Source of the DNA: Deltaproteobacteria bacterium
GTDB taxonomy: Bacteria; Myxococcota_A; UBA9042
Length of the DNA stretch: 64,000 nucleotides
Direction of reading: 5' to 3'
Assembly: GCA_020632665.1 (NCBI GenBank)
Contig: JACKFC010000010.1
Coordinates: forward strand, 1-64,000
Every line of letters starts with the position of its first letter. The first letter of the stretch is position 1. Position numbers and translations under genes: made by a program. A model generated the notes under the pieces. That model had not been told where the DNA came from. It searched no databases and saw only the letters and a list, made by a program, of their open reading frames with translations. This document shows, one piece after another, positions 58,363 to 64,000 of this stretch.

Positions 58363-60414
58363 CTACAAGATCTCGAGGTCGATCGTGACCTCGAGCTTGG
58401 TCCCCGCCGGGCACAGGGCCGGCGGCACGAGGATTCGAATCGGCAACTCCTGACCGATCGCCGATGCCGCCAGGGGGGTATTCGCCGTGACCGGTCCGCA
58501 CACGGTATTCGCCGTCGGGCAGGTCGTGGCACCGAGCTCGACCAACGGCTTCACCGCGCCGAACGGCACCTTGGGGGTGATCGTGACGTGGTAGGTGCCC
58601 TGGGTCTTGACGGCGTGGCGAAGCTCGTGGCCGACCGCGTCAGCGGGCGCACATTTCGGCGTGTTGACGACCATATTCTTCAGCGTGCAGAGGTCGATCG
58701 CCAAGTTGTTGGCGAAGGCTCCGACCGCGAGCGGTGCCGGCGTCTTGCAGATCTCGGTCGAGCCGCCGGCGCAGGCGTTGCTGCCGCCGCTGCACGCACC
58801 GGCCTTGCAGGCGTCCTGCTTGGTGCAGGGATCACCGTCGTCACAGGCCAGCGGGACCGGCGTCTGCACGCAGCCCTTGCTCTGGTCGCAGGTGTCGAGC
58901 GTGCAGGCGTTGCCGTCGTCGCAATTCTTCGCCGAGCCGGCTTTGCACACACCGGCGGCGCAGGCGTCGCTGTCGGTGCACGGGTTGCCGTCGTCGCATG
59001 CGTCGGCATTGTCGACGTTCTGACAGCCGGTCTTCACCTCGCACGTATCGGTGGTGCACGGGTTGCCGTCGTTGCAGTCGACCTGGGTCGTGCCGCTGCT
59101 GCAGGTGCCGCCCTTGCAGGCGTCGCCGATGGTGCAGGCGCTACCGTCGTCGCAAGGCTTGGCATTGTTGGTGAAGGCGCAGCCGCTGGTCGCGACGCAG
59201 CTGTCGGTCGTGCAGAGCTTGCCGTCGTCGCACGCCTTGCTGCTGCCGCCCTTGCAGACGCCGCCGGCGCAGGCGTCGGACTCGGTGCAGGCGTTGCCGT
59301 CGTCGCAGGGATCGGTGTGCGCGGTGAACGCGCAGCCGGTCGCGGCGTTGCACGAATCGGTCGTGCACGGGTTGTTGTCGTTGCAGGTGAGCGCCGAGCC
59401 GGCCTTGCAGTTGCCGCCGGCGCAGGCGTCGCCGGTCGTACAGAGGTCGTTGTCGTTGCAGGGTGCGGTGTTGTTGGCGAAAACGCAGCCAGAGGCGGCG
59501 TTGCAGCTATCGTCGGTGCAAGCGTTGTTGTCGGTGCAGCTGATGACCGTGCCGGGCTTGCAGCTGCCGCCGGCGCACGCGTCCGACGCGGTGCAGGCGC
59601 TGCCATCGTCGCACGGCGCGGCGTTGGCGACGTTCTGGCAGCCCTTGACCGGGTCGCAGCTATCGTCGGTGCAGTTGTTGCTGTCGCTGCAGTCGGCGGC
59701 CTGGCCGCCGGCGCAGCTGCCGTTGTCGCATTTCTCGCCGGTGCTGCACGGGTTGTCGTCGTCGCAGGGCGCGGTGTTGTTGTTGTAGACGCAGCCGGTG
59801 CCGGGATCGCAGCTATCGTCGGTGCAGATCTTGCCGTCGTTGCAGGTCAGCAGCGTGGTCGGGGCGCAGTTGCCGCTCTTGCAGGCGCTGGCGGTGCTGC
59901 AGGCGTCGCCGTCATCGCAATCGGCGGTGTTGAAGCCGTATTGGCAGCCGAGCGCTTTGTCGCAGCTGTCGTCGGTGCAGACCTTGCCGTCGTCGCAACT
60001 CTTGCTCGTTCCGCCGCCGCAGGCGCCGCCGTTGCAGAGGGTGCCTTCGGTGCAGGCGTCGCCGTCTTCGCAGGCCGCGGAGGTGTTCTCGCTGACGCAA
60101 CCGATCGTCTCGTTGCAACTATTCGCCGTGCAGGGATTGCCGTCGTCGCAGCTGACGGTCTGGCCGCCGCCGCAGGCGCCGTTGGTGCAGCTGGTGCCAG
60201 AGGTGCAGGCGTTGCCGTCGTCGCAGGCGCCGGCCTTCGCGGCATGGCTGCAGACGCCGTCGGCGCAGGAATCGTCGGTGCAGGGGTTGTCGTCGTCACA
60301 GCTCTTGGTCGCGCACTCGCCGGCGAGCGCGAGCGCTTGCACGTAGTCGACCACGTCGTCGTTGCAGCCGACGAGCAGGGCGAGCAGGAGCAGGCTGGCG
60401 AGCGAACGTTTCAT
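58363..60414 (-). CDS. Cys-repeat lipoprotein (CDDG/CT.DSC repeats)
   Basis: The 683-residue product has a lipobox (LLALLVGC). About 20 imperfect repeats of CDDGN.CT.(D/S)(S/A)C follow, alternating with an A(G/C)G.CK.G-type unit, each pair ~45 residues, then a ~150-residue Cys-containing C-terminal domain with ICKTPAPLAVGAF and ATTCPTANTVCGP. It resembles the repeats in the two giant proteins, but without SMB modules or a protease. ATG 60414 overlaps the cyclase stop (ATGA), so it is coupled to the CHASE2 cyclase. The repeats suggest a stiff surface stalk. Confidence 0.8.
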   Translation of the reverse strand: MKRSLASLLLLALLVGCNDDVVDYVQALALAGECATKSCDDDNPCTDDSCADGVCSHAAKAGACDDGNACTSGTSCTNGACGGGQTVSCDDGNPCTANSCNETIGCVSENTSAACEDGDACTEGTLCNGGACGGGTSKSCDDGKVCTDDSCDKALGCQYGFNTADCDDGDACSTASACKSGNCAPTTLLTCNDGKICTDDSCDPGTGCVYNNNTAPCDDDNPCSTGEKCDNGSCAGGQAADCSDSNNCTDDSCDPVKGCQNVANAAPCDDGSACTASDACAGGSCKPGTVISCTDNNACTDDSCNAASGCVFANNTAPCNDNDLCTTGDACAGGNCKAGSALTCNDNNPCTTDSCNAATGCAFTAHTDPCDDGNACTESDACAGGVCKGGSSKACDDGKLCTTDSCVATSGCAFTNNAKPCDDGSACTIGDACKGGTCSSGTTQVDCNDGNPCTTDTCEVKTGCQNVDNADACDDGNPCTDSDACAAGVCKAGSAKNCDDGNACTLDTCDQSKGCVQTPVPLACDDGDPCTKQDACKAGACSGGSNACAGGSTEICKTPAPLAVGAFANNLAIDLCTLKNMVVNTPKCAPADAVGHELRHAVKTQGTYHVTITPKVPFGAVKPLVELGATTCPTANTVCGPVTANTPLAASAIGQELPIRILVPPALCPAGTKLEVTIDLEIL

Positions 60415-62615
60415 TTCGTCTTCATCTCGTAGACGCCGTCCCAATCGGGGCCCGGCGGGTCTTGAACGATGGTCTCGAGGCGGGCGAGGAAGACCTTGGC
60501 CGGTTCGTCGCCGAGGTTGGCGGCGCTCTGGAAGCGGGAGCGCGCCACCTCCCACTCGCGGCCGCGCCAGGCGGTCAGGCCGATCGCGAATTCCGAGATC
60601 CGGCGCGCCGTCTCGGGGTCGGCGGCACCTGCCTGCGCGACCGGTTCGAAGACGGCGACGCCTTGTTGCTTGCCCTTGACGCGGATCTTGTCGAGTTCGC
60701 GCAGGACGAAGGAATCGCGGACCAGCGCCGCGGTCTTCTCGCCGATCATCAGCTCGATGCCGTAGGCTTTGTTGGCGCCTTCGAGCCGCGCGGCGAGGTT
60801 CACCGTGTCGCCGAGCATCGTATAGTCGAAGCGTTGCGCCGAGCCCATGTTGCCGACGACGGCGACCCCGCTGTTGACGCCGATCCGCGCGCCGACTTCG
60901 GGCCAGCCACGCGCCACCCACTGCGGGCGGAGCTCGGCGAGGCGTTGTCGGCAGCGCAGCGCGGCACGCACGGCGCGCTCGGCGTGGTCGGGTTGGTCGA
61001 GCGGGGCGCCGAACATCGCGACGATGGCGTCGCCGATGTATTTGTCGACGGTGCCGCCCTCTTCCAAAATCACGTCGGTCATCGCGCCGAGGTATTCGTT
61101 GAGCAGGGCGGTGAGGTCGGCCGGGTCGAGCGCCTCGGAGATCGAGGTGAAGCCGGCGACGTCGGAGAAGAACGCCGTGATCTCGCGGCGCCGTCCACCG
61201 AGGCGGAGCTTGTCCGGGTCGGCGACCAGCTCCTCGACCACCGCTGGCGAGAGGTATTGCTGGAAGGCGCTGCGGATCTGTTGCCTCGCCGCTTCGGCGG
61301 AATTCGCCCGCAGCACCAACTCGCCGCCCATCGGCACCAAGATGCCGAGCAGCACCGGCACCGACGGCACCAGCCAGCCTTGGTAGAGGCCGACCGCCGC
61401 GACGCCGCCCCAGACCAGGGCCAGGCCCACCGCCGAGAAGACGACGACCGAGGAGCTGCCGACCCGCGCCCAGGCGATGTAGAGCAGCAGCGCCAGCACC
61501 GCCGCGAAGATGGTCAGGCCGTGCTCGAGTCGGCCTTCGCTGCCGGTGAACTCGGTGTGTAGCAGGTTGAAGGTCGCGTTGATGTGGACGTAGGTCCCCG
61601 GCAGGTCCGAGCGCAGCGGCGTCTGCCGACGGTCGGCGGCGCCGACGGCCGAGACGCCGACGAAGACGATGCGGCCCTTGAGCGCGCGGGCGAGCGCCTC
61701 GTCGCCGGGTTGCGCGTCGAGGATGTCGGAGAGCCGGACGCGGCGGATCTTCTCGGTCGGGACCCAGCGCAGCAGTGGCAACCCGCCGTCGACCGAGAGC
61801 GCGCGCGAGCCCAGGACCTTGGCCTTGTCCGGGTGCGCGACCTGCGCCGCCGCCAACGCCAAGCTCGCCACGTTGCGCCGGCCGGCGCGCGCGACGTAGC
61901 CGTAGCGACGGATGATGCCGTCCTGCGAATAGGGCACGTGCAGGCCGGCTTGGGTCCGCGCCGACATCGTCAGCTCGGGGATATTGCCGCGCGGCGTCTG
62001 GTAGGAGAGCGTCGGCGTGACGTGGTCCGGCACGCCCGGGATCGGCGGCAGCTCGGGCAGCTCCGCCGCTGCCAGCGCCCCCGCGGTCGTGCCGCCGTCG
62101 GCGATGCCGAGCACGACGTTGCCGGCGTCGGCGATCGCCTTGGCGAGCTGCCGGTCGGCGTCGCGCAGGCCCGCCTGCAGGTCGAGATCGTCTGCCAGCG
62201 TCTTGCCCTCGGGCGTGAGATCGAGGCCGTCGTCGCGCAGCCGGTCGGCGACCGAGAGCGCGAGCTCGACCTCGCCCTTGCTCGAGCGCTCGGGGAAGAA
62301 GGCGTCGAGTGCGATGGCGGAGGGCTGGAATTGCGCGATCTGCCGCACCAGCCGGGCCCACATCAGGCGCGGGATCGGCCAGCGTTGGTCGAGGTCGCCG
62401 AGCGAGCCGTCGTCGATGTCGACGAAGACGACCTCGTCGTCCACCGTCGCCCGCGGCAGCACGTCGCGGATCAGCAGGTCGTACACCGGCCGATCGGCCA
62501 ACGTCGGGCCCTGCTCCAGCAGCGCCAGCAGCGTCGGCACGAAGGTGACCAACCCCAACGCCAAGCGGGCGACGCGGTAGCGGGTCGGTCGACGACTGGC
62601 GGCCTGCTCGCTCAT
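60411..62615 (-). CDS. CHASE2-domain adenylate cyclase
   Basis: The 734-residue protein has a signal anchor near residues 18-33 and a CHASE2 extracellular sensor (~40-330; DEVVFVDIDDGSLGDLDQRWP is its typical start). Three transmembrane helices (~350-420) and a class III cyclase domain with AFFSDVAGFTSISEAL and YIGDAIVAMFGAP follow, with the two Asp metal sites and an RVKGKQQG-type end. It makes cyclic AMP (or cGMP) in response to a ligand outside the membrane. ATG 62615 lies 5 bp after the FecR stop. It is the third gene of an OmpA-FecR-cyclase-Cys-repeat operon. Confidence 0.9.
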   Translation of the reverse strand: MSEQAASRRPTRYRVARLALGLVTFVPTLLALLEQGPTLADRPVYDLLIRDVLPRATVDDEVVFVDIDDGSLGDLDQRWPIPRLMWARLVRQIAQFQPSAIALDAFFPERSSKGEVELALSVADRLRDDGLDLTPEGKTLADDLDLQAGLRDADRQLAKAIADAGNVVLGIADGGTTAGALAAAELPELPPIPGVPDHVTPTLSYQTPRGNIPELTMSARTQAGLHVPYSQDGIIRRYGYVARAGRRNVASLALAAAQVAHPDKAKVLGSRALSVDGGLPLLRWVPTEKIRRVRLSDILDAQPGDEALARALKGRIVFVGVSAVGAADRRQTPLRSDLPGTYVHINATFNLLHTEFTGSEGRLEHGLTIFAAVLALLLYIAWARVGSSSVVVFSAVGLALVWGGVAAVGLYQGWLVPSVPVLLGILVPMGGELVLRANSAEAARQQIRSAFQQYLSPAVVEELVADPDKLRLGGRRREITAFFSDVAGFTSISEALDPADLTALLNEYLGAMTDVILEEGGTVDKYIGDAIVAMFGAPLDQPDHAERAVRAALRCRQRLAELRPQWVARGWPEVGARIGVNSGVAVVGNMGSAQRFDYTMLGDTVNLAARLEGANKAYGIELMIGEKTAALVRDSFVLRELDKIRVKGKQQGVAVFEPVAQAGAADPETARRISEFAIGLTAWRGREWEVARSRFQSAANLGDEPAKVFLARLETIVQDPPGPDWDGVYEMKTK

Positions 62616-62620
62616 GCGCT

Positions 62621-63835
62621 CTAGTCCTTGCCCGGCAGCACGAAGCTGAAGGTCTTGCTCGGCATCCCGACGAAGCCGTCGGCGTCGACCGGTGCCACGC
62701 GCCAGAACCAGTGGCCGCCCGCGAGCGTCGCGGGGATGGCGAGCTCGTTCTTGCTGATGTCGAACGCGACCCGGCCGGTGGCGATCTCGCCGTCCCCGCC
62801 GAACTCGACCTGGTAGCCCTTGGCGCCGTCGACGGCCTTCCAGCGCAGCACCGCGTCGCGGCGAATCGCGCCGAAGAGCGGCCCCTCGACCGAGGTCGCG
62901 GGCAGCAGCTTGCGCGGCTTGCTGGGCACGCCCTTCTCGTCGACCTTGCTGGCCGTGCCGGCGACGACCATCACCTTCTCCTTGCTGCCGCTGGTGCCGG
63001 AGAGCTCGACCGCGCCCGTCACCGTCTCGACCGCCGTGGCCTCGGCCTTGCCGCCGCCGCCGACGCCGACGCGGAAACGGGTGCCGCGCACACCTGCGAC
63101 CGCGGTCCGGGTGACGACGTCGAAGCTGCTGCCCTTGCCGCGCGGCTCGGCGATGGCTTCGACCTTGCCCTTGATCAGGTCGATCCGGACGGCGCGCTTG
63201 AGGTCGCGGGTCAGCTCGACCCGACCGAGCTTGATCAGCGTATTCGGCAGCAGCGCGACGAAGCTGCCGTCGGCGAGGGCGAGGCGGGCGACTGCGCCGG
63301 CGGCCGTCTGGACGTGGTCGCCCTGGGTGAGCTTGCTGCCCTTGCTGGTGTTCTCCAGCGCCTTCGGATCGGCTCCCGCGACGACCGCGCCGGTCATCGC
63401 CTGGATCAGCGCGACCGGGCGCGGCTGCGGCTCGCGGTACGCGATCTCGACCGTCGGTGTGCTGCCGGCCGGCCCGGTCGGCACGATCGTCGAGATGCGG
63501 GCCTGTGGCACGCCGGACGCGGCGATGACCTTGGCCCATTCTGCCGCGATCTTCGCACCGTCGCCGCGGCGATCACTCGGCACGCGCGCCGCCACCGTCA
63601 CCGAGCGCAGCCGCGGCCTCGCCTTCAGCGCGGCGGCCACAGCGGTGGCGCAATTCAGGTCGTTGCCGAGCAGCGGCGCCTTCGCCGGCAGGGGTTGCTT
63701 GGTCTGCACCTTGCCGTCTTCGAGCTGCACGCCGCCGCACGGCGCAGCGGCCTGCGCGAAGCCTGCGGTCGTGAGCAACGCGGCGAACGTCAGCGCGGTC
63801 AGACCCGTCCGCCGGCCTTGGATGTCGAGCCTCAT
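62621..63835 (-). CDS. FecR-domain secreted protein
   Basis: The 404-residue protein has a signal peptide ending FAQAAA. A FecR-type domain in the middle shows GDHVQTAAGAVARLALADGSFVAL and RTAVAGVRGTRFRVGV, the pattern of FecR peptidoglycan/envelope sensors. A C-terminal Ig/fibronectin-like end carries LRWKAVDGAKGYQVEFGG and FWRVAPVDADGF. An N-terminal ~130-residue region (ARVPSDRRGDGAKIAAEWAKVI) looks like an OmpA- or BON-like fold. ATG 63835 overlaps the stop of the OmpA-type gene (ATGA). It may pass a surface signal to the CHASE2 cyclase encoded next to it; this is inference. Confidence 0.85.
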   Translation of the reverse strand: MRLDIQGRRTGLTALTFAALLTTAGFAQAAAPCGGVQLEDGKVQTKQPLPAKAPLLGNDLNCATAVAAALKARPRLRSVTVAARVPSDRRGDGAKIAAEWAKVIAASGVPQARISTIVPTGPAGSTPTVEIAYREPQPRPVALIQAMTGAVVAGADPKALENTSKGSKLTQGDHVQTAAGAVARLALADGSFVALLPNTLIKLGRVELTRDLKRAVRIDLIKGKVEAIAEPRGKGSSFDVVTRTAVAGVRGTRFRVGVGGGGKAEATAVETVTGAVELSGTSGSKEKVMVVAGTASKVDEKGVPSKPRKLLPATSVEGPLFGAIRRDAVLRWKAVDGAKGYQVEFGGDGEIATGRVAFDISKNELAIPATLAGGHWFWRVAPVDADGFVGMPSKTFSFVLPGKD

Positions 63836-64000
63836 GGCTTGTTCTCCTCGTCCGCGGCGCGTTCGCGGCGGACCTCCTCGTCGTCACCGGGTACCAGGTT
63901 GAACTCGACGCGTCGGTTTGCCGCGCGGCCCTTCTCGGTGGCGTTGTTCGCCACCGGTTTTTCCGGACCATAGCCGCGGGCGCGAATTCGCCCGCCCGCC
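63832..64000 (-). CDS. OmpA C-terminal domain protein, 5' partial
   Basis: The frame enters from the right edge and ends at TGA 63834-63832. The last ~56 residues carry ARGYGPEKPVANNATEKGRA and NRRVEF, the C-terminal half of the OmpA peptidoglycan-binding domain, followed by an acidic/basic tail. The N-terminal part lies outside the window. The stop overlaps the FecR start (ATGA), which links it to the FecR-cyclase operon. Confidence 0.85.
   Translation of the reverse strand, partial: AGGRIRARGYGPEKPVANNATEKGRAANRRVEFNLVPGDDEEVRRERAADEENKP

Noticed and set aside
1..64000. tRNA, rRNA, prophage, transposase or integrase genes
   Set aside because: I looked for these around both cassettes and the gene gaps and found none I could support; the hutI-end duplication is the only integration-like trace.

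Overview
The window is high-GC DNA that looks myxobacterial (Myxococcota) or from a close relative. Support for this includes many lipoproteins with long Asp/Thr/Ala/Ser-rich linkers after the lipobox, very large cysteine-rich proteins built from 'DDGNPCT.DSC' repeats, a short protein resembling a stand-alone MYXO-CTERM tail, a eukaryote-like Ser/Thr kinase, a CHASE2 adenylate cyclase and somatomedin-B-like and Kazal domains. No rRNA, tRNA, CRISPR array, integrase or transposase was seen. Species cannot be named from the sequence alone.

Layout. 1-1494: the 3' end of rlmN and a complete hutI (start/stop overlap). 1517-7712: a two-gene cassette on the minus strand, a small P-loop ATPase followed by a 1453-residue metallophosphoesterase-NACHT protein. 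It is followed by a second, diverged copy of the last ~150 bp of hutI, so the cassette sits between two direct copies of the hutI 3' end. 7713-9600: an RloA/RloB-like pair. 9780-11317: a Cys-rich lipoprotein and a ferritin-like protein. 11534-20155: a MYXO-CTERM-like small protein and two giant Cys-rich lipoproteins that converge; one is a zinc metalloprotease. 20328-26323: a four-gene operon (lipoprotein, ferritin-like, AAA+ ATPase, VWA protein). 26396-32888: secreted or lipid-anchored proteins (Cys-repeat/propeller, propeller, purple-acid-phosphatase-like) around an orphan D12-type adenine methylase. 32973-33293: decayed toxin-antitoxin sequence. 33394-38827: a second, paralogous ATPase + metallophosphoesterase-NACHT cassette. 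38921-45255: a lipoprotein with a probable frameshift, a Na+/solute symporter and an LVIVD-repeat lipoprotein, then a divergent kinase. 45257-51350: a WYL regulator, small and large envelope proteins and an SpmA-SpmB fusion. 51359-58235: a double UspA protein, a Kazal lipoprotein, a copper-monooxygenase-like lipoprotein, a GHHP-repeat protein and a lipoprotein fused to a ferritin-like domain. 58363-64000: an OmpA(partial)-FecR-CHASE2 cyclase-Cys-repeat operon read leftwards.

Main themes. (1) Two copies of the same ATPase + MPE-NACHT gene pair, one bounded by a gene-end duplication and adjoining RloAB, fit a defence island and are the best candidate for an undescribed system. The immune role is inference from architecture and context. 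(2) Ferritin-like diiron proteins occur three times, each tied to a Cys-rich lipoprotein: twice by overlapping genes and once by fusion, which suggests a functional link. (3) Most of the rest is envelope or secreted machinery with Cys-rich modules.
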